Below are positions 18,708 to 26,996 of a DNA stretch of 64,000 nt, piece after piece. The stretch comes from Phycisphaerales bacterium (lineage in GTDB: Bacteria > Planctomycetota > Phycisphaerae > Tepidisphaerales > Tepidisphaeraceae). Made by a program: the position numbers and the translations under genes. The stretch lies in NCBI GenBank assembly GCA_020847375.1, contig JADLCB010000007.1, positions 1-64,000 on the forward strand. The letters are read 5' to 3'. The notes beneath the pieces were generated by a model. It was not told the origin of the DNA. It saw nothing but the letters and a program-made list of their open reading frames with translations, and made no database searches. Position 1 is the stretch's first letter. Each line of letters begins with the position of its first letter.

Positions 18708-18751
18708 GCAGCCGGGTTTACAATGCGCCGGCTGCGAACTGACGGCGCATT
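18708..18751 (+). promoter_or_regulatory. Two mutually exclusive hairpins upstream of queF
   Basis: Hairpin A pairs GCAGCCGG (18708-18715) with CCGGCTGC (18728-18735). Hairpin B pairs AATGCGCCG (18722-18730) with CGGCGCATT (18743-18751). The two share bases 18728-18730, so only one can form at a time. A G-rich tract follows. The block sits about 145 bases before the queF start on the sense strand. Alternative pairing of this sort is typical of attenuators and riboswitches, but the sequence does not match the preQ1 aptamers I know. Confidence 0.4.
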
Positions 18752-18896
18752 ATGGAGGGGGGATGGTAGGGGAGCATGATTGACGAGCTTTGAGTCTTGA
18801 TGGTTTGGGTTTAGGTTGTAGCCAGACTGGACAAGCGTGCCCAAAGGGTCAAGAATCGGGGGAAAAGTTTTATTCAATGATTCAACAAAGAAGCTG

Positions 18897-19319
18897 ATGG
18901 CTAAACAACTGACTCATCTTGGCGGCCGATCCATCCTGACAAGCAAGCAGATCAACGATCCGCGCACAATTCTTGAAGCTTTTGCCAATCCGAAAATTGG
19001 CAGAAGCTACGAGATCGAGTTCGTTTTTCCTGAATTCACCAGCATGTGTCCCGTGACGGGTCAGCCCGATTTTGCGACGATTACCGTTTGCTACGTTCCC
19101 CGCCGACTTTGCGTGGAGATGAAAAGTCTCAAGCTCTATTTTTTGGCTTTTCGCAACAAGGGCATTTTTTACGAAGGTGTGGTCAATACCATCCTTGACG
19201 ATCTGGTCGCGGTGCTCAAACCGCGTCAGATGACGATTATCGGTGAATTTAACCCGCGCGGGGGAACGGCGGGCAAGATTACAGCGAGCTACCCTGATCG
19301 ACTGAAAAAGATACGTTAG
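18897..19319 (+). CDS. queF: NADPH-dependent 7-cyano-7-deazaguanine reductase QueF
   Basis: Reduces preQ0 to preQ1 in queuosine biosynthesis for tRNA wobble modification. It is of the short, single-domain type. The active-site segment FTSMCPVTGQPDF contains the cysteine that forms the thioimide with substrate, and EMKSLKLYF is the family's NADPH/substrate signature. I start at ATG 18897 (140 residues) because homology begins there; an in-frame start at 18837 would add 20 unconserved residues. It is followed by the Suf genes but 160 bases separate them, so co-transcription is uncertain. Confidence 0.93.
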   Translation: MAKQLTHLGGRSILTSKQINDPRTILEAFANPKIGRSYEIEFVFPEFTSMCPVTGQPDFATITVCYVPRRLCVEMKSLKLYFLAFRNKGIFYEGVVNTILDDLVAVLKPRQMTIIGEFNPRGGTAGKITASYPDRLKKIR

Positions 19320-19479
19320 TGCAATGGGGGGGGTAAAATAGGTGAATCTGTTCTGGGGCGATGCGCGTTTGTTTGCGGCAGTTCGGTTGAATGTTTGCGC
19401 GATGCGTGGCGGACGAGCCAGTAATAGTTTTGCTGGTTCGGCTGTCTATTTGAATTGAGATGCCTAAAATTGATGTTAA

Positions 19480-21267
19480 ATGACCTCCTTGTCGGAAATG
19501 CCCTTGATGGTTGTCACCCCATTTGATGCTCAGCGCGTCCGTCGCGATTTCCCCATTCTGCAGACGCGCATGAATGGCAAGCCACTTGTTTACCTTGACA
19601 ATGCAGCGACAACCCAGAAACCGCAGGCGGTCATCGACGCGATTACGCATTATTACACGAATGATAACGCCAATATCCATCGTGGCGTGTATGCCCTGAG
19701 TCAGCGGGCGACCCAGGGGTATGAATCAGCCCGCGCAAAAGTGGCGCGGTTTATCAATGCGCCGGATTCTTCGTGCTGCATTTTTACGCGCGGTGCGACC
19801 GAAGCGATTAATATGGTGGCTGCCAGTTGGGCCAGGATCACCTTGAAAAAAGGGGATGAAATCCTGGTGGGGGAAATGGAGCATCATTCCAATATCGTGC
19901 CGTGGCAGTTGGCTGCCCAGGCATGCGGCGCGGTGATTCGCGTGATCCCGATGAATGATCAGGGGGATTTGCTGCTGGATGATCTGGATGAACTGTTGAA
20001 TGGCAAAACCAAGCTGGTGGCGATTCAGCAGGTTTCCAATGCACTGGGAACGATTCATCCGATCGAGCGGATTGTTTCGCGTGCCCGCGCGGTCGGTGCC
20101 AGGGTGCTGCTGGATGGGGCACAGTGGGTTGCGCATCATCCGACGGATGTGCAGGCGCTGGATTGCGATTTTTACGCATTTTCGGGGCATAAACTTTTCG
20201 GCCCGACGGGCATTGGCGTATTGTGGGGGCGCCGGGAACTGCTGGAGGCGATGGCACCGTATCAAGGTGGCGGCGACATGATTGAAACCGTCGCGTTTGA
20301 GGGCAGCACCTGGGCGCCGCTGCCCAATAAGCTGGAGGCGGGAACGCCTGATATTGCCGGGGCGATCGGCTTGGGCGCTGCGATTGATTATCTGACGGGC
20401 CTGGGGATTAAAAATTATGAAGCGTATGAAACTGAGTTGCTGAACTATGCGACCGCGCAGCTCGATGCCATTGCGGGCGTGCGCATCATTGGCCGGGCGC
20501 GGCGCAAGGCAGCGGTGATCAGTTTTATAGTGGAAAATCCGCCGATCAGCCCGATGGATATTGGCATGGCCCTGGATCGGCAGGGCGTTGCGGTGCGTAC
20601 GGGGCATCATTGCTGCATGCCGATCATGACGCGGCTGAAAATTGCCGCGACCACGCGCGCCAGTTTTGCGATGTACAATACGCGGGCCGATGTGGACGCA
20701 CTTGCTGAGGCGCTGCGACAACTGATCAGCGCGCACTCCAACCGGCGACAGGCCAGCGACACACCACGGTTTACCGCGGACAATCTGCCGTTTGCACCTG
20801 CTTCAGCGGCGACACCGGCGCAAGCCGCTGCGCAGTTGATCGAGGATTTTGATCTATTTGAAGACCGCCAGGCCAAGGCGGATTATGTGCTGGAACTGGC
20901 GAAAAAATTGCCGGGTGCATTTGAAGTGCTCAAACCGTTGACGGCGCGCGTGCCCGGGTGCATGAGCGAGGTGTATCTGCTGGGGCGTGGCATGCCTGGT
21001 GATCAGGAGCGCTTTGAGTTTGTGGCCGATTCCAATGCGGAGATCGTGCGCGGGCTGATCGCGATTTTGCAGCAACTTTATTCCGGTCAACCGGCGCAAC
21101 TGGTGTTGCAGTTTGATATTGAACAATTTTTCCACAGAATTGGGTTGGATCAGTTCATCAGCAGTCAGCGGCGTAATGGCCTGGCTGGGATGATCGGACG
21201 CATTGGCTCACTGGCTGAGGCGGTGGTGAAGCAGGGCCTTGATAAGGAACATCGACATGGAACATAA
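19480..21267 (+). CDS. sufS: SufS cysteine desulfurase fused to SufE
   Basis: A 595-residue fusion. Residues about 10-410 are a SufS class cysteine desulfurase, which takes sulfur from cysteine: PLP lysine in FYAFSGHKLFGPTG, persulfide cysteine in VRTGHHCCMP. After an Ala/Pro-rich linker (about 415-445), residues about 445-595 are SufE, the sulfur acceptor, with its reactive cysteine in RVPGCMSEVYL. Normally these are two proteins that must dock; fusing them keeps donor and acceptor together for Fe-S cluster assembly. The ATG 19480 start gives six extra residues before MPLMVV. The stop overlaps the next start. No sufBCD is in the window. Confidence 0.93.
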   Translation: MTSLSEMPLMVVTPFDAQRVRRDFPILQTRMNGKPLVYLDNAATTQKPQAVIDAITHYYTNDNANIHRGVYALSQRATQGYESARAKVARFINAPDSSCCIFTRGATEAINMVAASWARITLKKGDEILVGEMEHHSNIVPWQLAAQACGAVIRVIPMNDQGDLLLDDLDELLNGKTKLVAIQQVSNALGTIHPIERIVSRARAVGARVLLDGAQWVAHHPTDVQALDCDFYAFSGHKLFGPTGIGVLWGRRELLEAMAPYQGGGDMIETVAFEGSTWAPLPNKLEAGTPDIAGAIGLGAAIDYLTGLGIKNYEAYETELLNYATAQLDAIAGVRIIGRARRKAAVISFIVENPPISPMDIGMALDRQGVAVRTGHHCCMPIMTRLKIAATTRASFAMYNTRADVDALAEALRQLISAHSNRRQASDTPRFTADNLPFAPASAATPAQAAAQLIEDFDLFEDRQAKADYVLELAKKLPGAFEVLKPLTARVPGCMSEVYLLGRGMPGDQERFEFVADSNAEIVRGLIAILQQLYSGQPAQLVLQFDIEQFFHRIGLDQFISSQRRNGLAGMIGRIGSLAEAVVKQGLDKEHRHGT

Positions 21268-21634
21268 CGATTTGACAGCGGCTGGTCAGGCCGATCAAGC
21301 GGTTGAGGGCGACACAGCGCAATCGCCACAGGAGCAATTGAAGGAGAAGATTATCGAGACGCTTAAAAGCGTTTACGATCCGGAAATACCGGTGGATATT
21401 TATGAACTGGGTTTGATATACGGAATTGACATCGCCGACGATAATTCGGTGAAGATTCGCATGACACTGACAGCACCGGGTTGCCCGGTGGCGGCCAATA
21501 TCGTGGAGGAAGTGACGCGCAAAGTGCAGGCGGTCAGCCTGGTCACCTTCTGCAATGTGGAGCTGGTATGGGAGCCGCCGTGGACCAAGGACATGATGAG
21601 CGAAGCAGCACTTCTGGAGTTGGGGCTGTTGTAG
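21257..21634 (+). CDS. sufT: SufT / MIP18-family Fe-S maturation protein
   Basis: A 125-residue DUF59 protein that helps mature Fe-S proteins. Core motifs are SVYDPEIPVDIYELGLIYG and LTAPGCPVAANIVEEV; the conserved cysteine is in APGCP. I start at ATG 21257, preceded by AAGGA and overlapping the SufS-SufE stop by 11 bases, so the two are translationally coupled. An alternative in-frame start lies at 21239. The acidic N-terminal 30 residues are unconserved. Confidence 0.9.
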   Translation: MEHNDLTAAGQADQAVEGDTAQSPQEQLKEKIIETLKSVYDPEIPVDIYELGLIYGIDIADDNSVKIRMTLTAPGCPVAANIVEEVTRKVQAVSLVTFCNVELVWEPPWTKDMMSEAALLELGLL

Positions 21635-21658
21635 GCGCTTGACAATTGCGTTGGACTG

Positions 21659-22663
21659 GTGACGATCCATCCGGATCAACGGATGGATAAAAAGCCTCTT
21701 GGAAAACCTGATACCCTGGTGGCATGGATGGAGTCGCTGTCCGATGCCACGCGCCTGCGTTTGCTGCGCCTGCTGGAACATCAGGAGTTGGGCGTGGTGG
21801 AATTGTGTGATGTATTGCAGTCGCCGCAGTCAACCGTGTCGCGTCATTTGAAAGTGTTGCTGGATCAGAGGTGGGTTCGGGCAGCGCGGCGGGCGACGAC
21901 GAATTATTACCGCATGATTTTGGAGGAATTGCAGGTGCCAGCGCAGCGTTTATGGCTGGTGGCGCGCGAACAAACCGACGGTTGGGCGACGGCACGGCAG
22001 GATCAGCTTCGGCTGGAGCGGGTGCTGCATCAGCGTCAGCAGGATGCGCGTACGTTTTTCGCCGGGGCGGCAGGGCAGTGGGATCAATTGCGTTGTGAGT
22101 TGTATGGGCGGCATTTTGGCATCGAAGCGATGCTGGCGCTGTTGCCAGCGCATTATGTCATAGCGGATCTGGGTTGTGGCACGGCGGCGCTGGCGGTGCA
22201 ACTGGCGGGGCATGTCAAACGGGTTATCGGCGTTGATTTGTCGCCGGAGATGCTCAAGGGGGCGAAGAAGCGGATCGGCGCATTGAAAAATATCGAACTG
22301 CGCAAGGGTGATTTGACCAGCGTACCGATTTCAACGGGTGGTTGTGATGCGGTGCTGTGCCTGTTGGCGCTGACGTATGTTGAGGATGTTCAACTGGCGG
22401 TGCGGGAGATGGGGCGGATCGTCAAACCGGGTGGTCAGGCGGTTATTGTCGATCTCATGCCGCATGATCGTGATGATTTTCGCCGGTCCATGGGGCAAAA
22501 GTCGGCTGGATTGGACGAGCGCCAACTGACGAACATGCTCAGCTGTGCCGGTTTTGACGAAATCCAGATCAAGCCGCTCTCACCGGAACCATCAGCCAAA
22601 GGACCGGCGCTATTTCTGGCCAGGGCGATTCGCACCGGTCAGGCACTGGAACAGGCCCGGTGA
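21659..22663 (+). CDS. ArsR-type HTH fused to SAM-dependent methyltransferase
   Basis: A 334-residue two-domain protein. Residues about 20-90 are an ArsR winged helix (SLSDATRLRLLRLLEHQEL, then SPQSTVSRHLKVLLDQRWV). Residues about 145-290 are a class I methyltransferase (VIADLGCGTAALAVQLA is the SAM-binding loop, VIGVDLSPEML follows). ArsR-methyltransferase fusions are widespread and often linked to methionine or SAM metabolism, but the substrate is unproven. GTG 21659 is the likely start; ATG 21683 is an alternative. It lies 24 bases after sufT. It lacks an obvious metal-binding cysteine set in the HTH, so a metal sensor role is not supported. Confidence 0.85.
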   Translation: MTIHPDQRMDKKPLGKPDTLVAWMESLSDATRLRLLRLLEHQELGVVELCDVLQSPQSTVSRHLKVLLDQRWVRAARRATTNYYRMILEELQVPAQRLWLVAREQTDGWATARQDQLRLERVLHQRQQDARTFFAGAAGQWDQLRCELYGRHFGIEAMLALLPAHYVIADLGCGTAALAVQLAGHVKRVIGVDLSPEMLKGAKKRIGALKNIELRKGDLTSVPISTGGCDAVLCLLALTYVEDVQLAVREMGRIVKPGGQAVIVDLMPHDRDDFRRSMGQKSAGLDERQLTNMLSCAGFDEIQIKPLSPEPSAKGPALFLARAIRTGQALEQAR

Positions 22664-22716
22664 TCGACCAGCGCAGCTGCTTGATCAAAAGGGAGTGCCC
22701 AACCCATAAAAAACTG

Positions 22717-22749
22717 GGCGGGGCCCTCCCCTCCAGGGGTGGCCCCGCC
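22717..22749 (-). terminator. Strong intrinsic terminator between convergent genes
   Basis: GGCGGGGCC (22717-22725) pairs perfectly with GGCCCCGCC (22741-22749), and the inner bases add a CCCC/GGGG pairing. On the minus strand the stem is followed by CAGTTTTTT, so it is a good intrinsic terminator for the response-regulator gene. On the plus strand no T-run follows. Confidence 0.8.
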
Positions 22750-22777
22750 GCAGCAGATGCAATTAATCGCGCGATGT

Positions 22778-23368
22778 TTAGTAAACAACCGCCATGGCGT
22801 CCTCGATGCTCTCGATGACCTGGCGCACATGGAACGGTTTGCGGAGGAAACCGTCAAAACCCTGTGATAACAGACCCTTGGCCTCTTCATCGGTGAGCTT
22901 GCCGCTCATGGCGATGACCTTTGTGAGCTGCAGATCACTGCTGCTCTTGATCTGCCTGGCCACTTCGCGGGCGTCGATGTCACGCAGATGCACATCCAGA
23001 AGGATCACATGCGGGCGTGATTTTTCCGCGGTAATACCGGCGGCAAATCCGTTTTTAGCGATTTCGACCTCGTACTTGGCTTCATCTTCGAGGATTTTTT
23101 CCAGCACCTCGACGATATCATGCTCTTCATCCACGATCATGATGCGGGTGCGACCGCTCATCAGGCCATTCAAAGGCATGCCGTGCTGCTTCATGAAACG
23201 GATGAGCTGATTCAACGGGATACGCCGGTCCTTGGAACCAGGGATGCGGTATCCGAGCAGGGCGCCGGAATCAAACCACTTGCTGACCGTGCGCGGAGCG
23301 ACGTTACAGATTTTCGCCACTTCGCCAGTCGTCAATACGTCTTTGTCTTTCACGCTGTTCATTTGCAT
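22778..23368 (-). CDS. Response regulator with N-terminal excisionase-type HTH
   Basis: A 196-residue protein. Residues about 10-62 form a MerR/excisionase-like HTH (LTTGEVAKICNVAPRTVSKW, then the KDRRIP wing). Residues about 70-190 form a receiver domain: acidic pocket IVDEEHD, phospho-acceptor Asp in ILLDVHL, switch Ser in IAMSG, conserved Lys in LRKPF. Placing the DNA-binding domain before the receiver is the reverse of the usual order. No histidine kinase is adjacent. A purine-rich GGAGAGGG precedes the start; a second Met follows two codons later. Probably an orphan phospho-regulated DNA-binding switch; target unknown. Confidence 0.88.
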   Translation of the reverse strand: MQMNSVKDKDVLTTGEVAKICNVAPRTVSKWFDSGALLGYRIPGSKDRRIPLNQLIRFMKQHGMPLNGLMSGRTRIMIVDEEHDIVEVLEKILEDEAKYEVEIAKNGFAAGITAEKSRPHVILLDVHLRDIDAREVARQIKSSSDLQLTKVIAMSGKLTDEEAKGLLSQGFDGFLRKPFHVRQVIESIEDAMAVVY

Positions 23369-23678
23369 TTCCCTCTCCGTTCGGCGTTGTTCTGGCCTGA
23401 CGTTTTGGATTACGCAGGCAACAACATCTATATCGACCGGTTGGAGAGGCGCTTTAGAATAAACGCGCAGATTATGCCGGTAGTGACAGATAAGAATGTT
23501 GGGAGCCTCAACTTTATCGGTCGTAGCGGCGAGGAATCGACGAAATCAACGTGAAAAACAGGCAAAGTACCGGAATGAAAAAATGACGCGCCGGGCGAAA
23601 TTAATTTAATTGCAGCATTGAAAAGTAGTGCAAAGCCGTCTTGCGCGACAGTCAATCGCCAGGCGGCGCGCCCGGGTC
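23369..23678. other. 310-bp intergenic region
   Basis: Lies upstream of the response-regulator gene and downstream of the NifU-like gene, both on the minus strand. It contains an AT-rich patch around 23600-23620 and a GC-rich palindromic patch near 23660-23672 but no reading frame with coding character. I see no promoter that I would trust. Confidence 0.4.
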
Positions 23679-23933
23679 TTACGCTACGGCGGTTACTTCG
23701 GTGACTTCGGGGATATTGTCTTTGATATTACGCTCGACGCCGATGCGCAACGTCAAGGCGCTGCTGGGGCAGCCAATGCAGGCGCCGTGGAAACGAATTT
23801 GAACTTGGCCAGCGTCGGTGACGTTGACCAACTCAATGTCGCCACCATCAGCCTGAACCGCAGGACGAATCAGGTTCAAGATATGCAGCACACGATCGTG
23901 CAGACTCTGATTTTCTGGAAGTGCCGTAGCCAT
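23679..23933 (-). CDS. NifU-like (Nfu) Fe-S scaffold protein
   Basis: An 84-residue protein matching the stand-alone NifU C-terminal domain, which carries and hands on Fe-S clusters. Key features: RPAVQADGGDIELV and the CIGCPSS cysteine pair that binds the cluster between two subunits. The C-terminal helix GVERNIKDNIPEV is typical. No A-type (NfuA N-terminal) domain. Together with SufS-SufE and SufT a few kilobases away it forms a loose Fe-S assembly neighbourhood. It lies about 150 bases downstream of the ABC-2 permease on the same strand. Confidence 0.92.
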   Translation of the reverse strand: MATALPENQSLHDRVLHILNLIRPAVQADGGDIELVNVTDAGQVQIRFHGACIGCPSSALTLRIGVERNIKDNIPEVTEVTAVA

Positions 23934-24085
23934 ATCGCAATTATAGGGCAGAAACGATTTTCAGACCAGTTGTTGTTGACCAGCAGGATATTTCCGTGGT
24001 GTTTTGAAGGTTGAGGGCTGTTTTATAAAGCGATGAACGCGGGTTGTGGGTATTGACCAGTGGAAGTAGGGTCTGGGCTGCCGAT

Positions 24086-24949
24086 TTACAGAACATCTGC
24101 AAATCCACGTTTGGTTTTCATGAAAAAGGCGTATCCGAGCTGGCAGAGCAGCAGACCGAACAAGGTTGCGAAAATTAAAGGAGGCCAACTCGGCATGGCG
24201 CCGTTAAGCACCACGGCGCGCACGGCTTCGACAACACCGGTCAGCGGATTGAGATTAACGACCCAAACCCAGTCAACGGGGAATCGATCGACTGGCCAGA
24301 TGATCGGGGTGAGAAAAAAGCCAATCTGCGCGATCAACGCGACGATGCGCCGCATGTCGGGAATGTAAACCCCGAGCGAGGCGAACAACCACGCCAGCCC
24401 CAGGGAGATGAGGAAAATCGGAATGAGAACAACAGGTAATAAAAGCGTGGTGACGGGTAGCGTATGGTTGAAGATCAAGTTGGCCAGCAGGAACAATACC
24501 ATGCCAATCGCCGTCGGGATGACGATGCCGCCGACAGTTGACGCCGGTAGTATTTCGACGGGGAAGACCATCTGTTTAACAAAATTGCGGCTGGCAGCGA
24601 CAATGCCCGAAGCAGCCGTCGCGGTGATGGAAAAGATCTGGTAGGTCAGCATGCCGCCGTACAGACCGAGCACGAATTCCGCCCGACTGCCTTTGCCAGC
24701 AAAGATCATTCCGAAGACAAAACCATAAACGCCCAGCATGATCAGAGGATCCAGCACGACCCACCCCTGACCGAGCAAACTGCCGCGATGATTGGTTGAT
24801 AAACTGGTACGGCTGAGTTGAAACAGCAGCACCCGGTGCTGAATAAGAGATCGGATCAGCGCCAGGGGTGACAGGAAATGCGAGACAGGTTCGTCTGCTG
24901 CTTGATGGCGAATCAGGGCCTGGGTATCGGATGAATCAGTCATGGTCAT
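24086..24949 (-). CDS. ABC-2 type export permease
   Basis: Membrane subunit of an ABC exporter of the Wzm/KpsM polysaccharide or teichoic-acid type, about 287 residues, with six predicted membrane helices (for example LIMLGVYGFVFGMIF, IVIPTAIGMVLFLLANLIF, IFLISLGLAWLFASLGVYI) and the family motif YIPDMRRIVALIAQIGFFLTPIIW. The Met at 24949 (or two codons later) is preferred to 24982 because the extra residues are not family-like. No ATPase subunit is next to it, so the partner must be elsewhere. Possible cargo: surface glycans. Confidence 0.85.
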   Translation of the reverse strand: MTMTDSSDTQALIRHQAADEPVSHFLSPLALIRSLIQHRVLLFQLSRTSLSTNHRGSLLGQGWVVLDPLIMLGVYGFVFGMIFAGKGSRAEFVLGLYGGMLTYQIFSITATAASGIVAASRNFVKQMVFPVEILPASTVGGIVIPTAIGMVLFLLANLIFNHTLPVTTLLLPVVLIPIFLISLGLAWLFASLGVYIPDMRRIVALIAQIGFFLTPIIWPVDRFPVDWVWVVNLNPLTGVVEAVRAVVLNGAMPSWPPLIFATLFGLLLCQLGYAFFMKTKRGFADVL

Positions 24950-25155
24950 ACAAAGAGTTATGGTATCGCAAAGGATGCGCACCTGCGAAGTGTTGGATGG
25001 AGTTGTGAAAAATTGTTAAAGCAAACGCGGTATCTGGCTGATGCGCAGCCTGGACAGCGGCGTGAAGCTGCATTGATCGGGCGGGCGTGGCGCAAGGAAC
25101 AAGCGTCCTGACGGCTGTAGTCACAAGCGGATTATTGCGGTTATCATAGGGGTTC

Positions 25156-25629
25156 ATGGCACGTAAAGACCATCCTAATTTTTCGCCCCGCAGCGACAAT
25201 CGGCGGGCTTATCACGAGTATGAAATTCGTGCCAAGCTGGAGTGTGGAATTATTCTGACCGGATCAGAAGTTAAAAGTCTGCGGCAGGGCAATGTCAGCC
25301 TGCAGGAAGCGTATGCCCGGGTGGAAAAGGGAGAGCTGGTGCTGCACGGGATGCACATTGACCCATATGACAAGGCAACCCTGGCTTGGAATCATGATCC
25401 CAATCGTTCGCGGCGGCTTTTGGCGCATCGACGGGAAATTCGTAAGTTGGAAGATGAACTGAAGATACGTGGCGCTGCCCTGGTGCCGCTGGCGGTTTAT
25501 TTCAAAAATGGACTGGTGAAAATCGAGCTGGGTGTCGGACGGGGCAAAAAATTGTTCGACAAGCGGGATTCGATCAAAAAGCGTGAACAGCAGCGCGATC
25601 TGCAACGTATCATGTCAAGGCGATCGTAA
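25156..25629 (+). CDS. smpB: SsrA-binding protein SmpB
   Basis: Binds tmRNA and brings it to stalled ribosomes for trans-translation. The 157-residue length is standard. Diagnostic parts are YEIRAKLECGIILTGSEVKS near the N-terminus, ELVLHGMHIDPYDKAT, and a basic C-terminal tail (LGVGRGKKLFDKRDSIKKR). ATG 25156 begins the conserved sequence. Nearest neighbours are the divergent ABC-2 permease and mnmA. Confidence 0.97.
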   Translation: MARKDHPNFSPRSDNRRAYHEYEIRAKLECGIILTGSEVKSLRQGNVSLQEAYARVEKGELVLHGMHIDPYDKATLAWNHDPNRSRRLLAHRREIRKLEDELKIRGAALVPLAVYFKNGLVKIELGVGRGKKLFDKRDSIKKREQQRDLQRIMSRRS

Positions 25630-25724
25630 GTGTTTATCAGCGGTGGCTGATATGAGAAGCGATTTGGCGATATTTTAGCGATATAGTCGGCGTCATTAAT
25701 TGAGGCCGTTTGTTTATTGAGCTG

Positions 25725-26921
25725 ATGGTAAGGATCAATGTGAGTAAGGGAAAAGTTGTTGTAGCGATGAGCGGCGGGGTTGATTCATCGGTGGCTGCTG
25801 CGCTGTTGCTGCAACAGGGATATGAAGTGTTGGGGGTGTTTTTGCGATTGGGGACGCCCGAGGGCGTGCAGGCTGCGGAAGAAACGTGTGAGCTGTCGGC
25901 GGGGCAGGCGCCGGTTGCAGGTGCTGCTGCTGCGGCGACAGGGACGACCCAACCAGCCAGTCGGCCGCGTGCGTACAAACATGGGTGCTGCTCGGTGATG
26001 GATGCGGCGGATGCCCGGCGCGTGGCGGGGTTGCTGGATATTCCATTTTACGTTTTGAATTTTCAGAACGATTTTTCACGGGTCATCGACTATTTTGTCG
26101 CTGAATATAACGCGGGACGCACGCCCAACCCGTGTGTGCGCTGCAATGACTGGTTGAAGTTTGGCAAGCTGGCGCAATATGCCGAGGCGGTGGGAGCTTG
26201 TTATACGGCATCGGGGCATTACGCCCGGATGATGATCGACCCTTTGACGGGTGAAAAGGCGATTGCGCGCGGGCTGGATCATCGCAAAGACCAGTCGTAC
26301 GTTTTGTTTGGGATGTCGCGCCATCGTCTGGATCATATGCTGTTGCCCATCGGTGCTTACGAAAAACATGAGGTGCGGCAGTTGGCGGAGCAATTCAACC
26401 TGCCTGTTTTCAATAAACCTGACAGCCAGGAAATTTGTTTTGTTCCGGATCAGGACTATGCCGGACTGGTCAAGCGCCGCTCGCCTGATAGTGTGCGCCC
26501 CGGCGAGCTGGTCATGTCTGATGGTAGCGTGGTTGGTCAGCATCAGGGACATCAGCACTTTACGATTGGTCAGCGTAAGGGGGTGGGGATGGCATTTGGT
26601 CGGCCAATTTATGTGGTCAACATCAATTCCGAAAACAACCAGGTCATGCTTGGTGAGAAAGAGCAACTGCTGTGCAACTCACTGGTGGCCAATCAGGTGA
26701 ACGTGCTGAGCAGCCGCGTCAAGGCGGGGCAGTCGCTCGGTTGCCTGGCGAAGATCCGTTATAACCATGAACCACAACCAGCCCAGCTATTTTGGGATGG
26801 GGCTGACCGGTTGGACGTGCGGTTTGATCAACCCCAGGTTGCCATTACGCCCGGTCAGGCGGTGGTATGCTATCAGGATGATGTGGTGGTTTGCGGCGGG
26901 TGGATTGAATCAGCCCAGTAA
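25725..26921 (+). CDS. mnmA: tRNA-specific 2-thiouridylase MnmA
   Basis: Places sulfur at C2 of wobble U34 in Lys, Glu and Gln tRNAs. P-loop AMSGGVDSSVAAALL; catalytic cysteines in NPCVRCNDWLKFG and SQEICFVPDQDY; C-terminal beta-barrel from about VGQHQGHQHFTIGQRKG. The start could be ATG 25725 or GTG 25740, whose product begins SKGKVVVAMSGG; an upstream in-frame start at 25710 is less likely. An Ala/Gly-rich insertion of about 35 residues (roughly residues 45-80) interrupts the loop before HGCCSVMDAADARR, where most MnmA proteins have a short segment. Sulfur could come from the SufS-SufE system nearby. Confidence 0.95.
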   Translation: MVRINVSKGKVVVAMSGGVDSSVAAALLLQQGYEVLGVFLRLGTPEGVQAAEETCELSAGQAPVAGAAAAATGTTQPASRPRAYKHGCCSVMDAADARRVAGLLDIPFYVLNFQNDFSRVIDYFVAEYNAGRTPNPCVRCNDWLKFGKLAQYAEAVGACYTASGHYARMMIDPLTGEKAIARGLDHRKDQSYVLFGMSRHRLDHMLLPIGAYEKHEVRQLAEQFNLPVFNKPDSQEICFVPDQDYAGLVKRRSPDSVRPGELVMSDGSVVGQHQGHQHFTIGQRKGVGMAFGRPIYVVNINSENNQVMLGEKEQLLCNSLVANQVNVLSSRVKAGQSLGCLAKIRYNHEPQPAQLFWDGADRLDVRFDQPQVAITPGQAVVCYQDDVVVCGGWIESAQ

Positions 26922-26996
26922 AACCGCCCGTAAAGTCGCCTGGTAAAATCAACCGATCCATGATGGATGATGATATAATCCGAACGAGGATCGATC

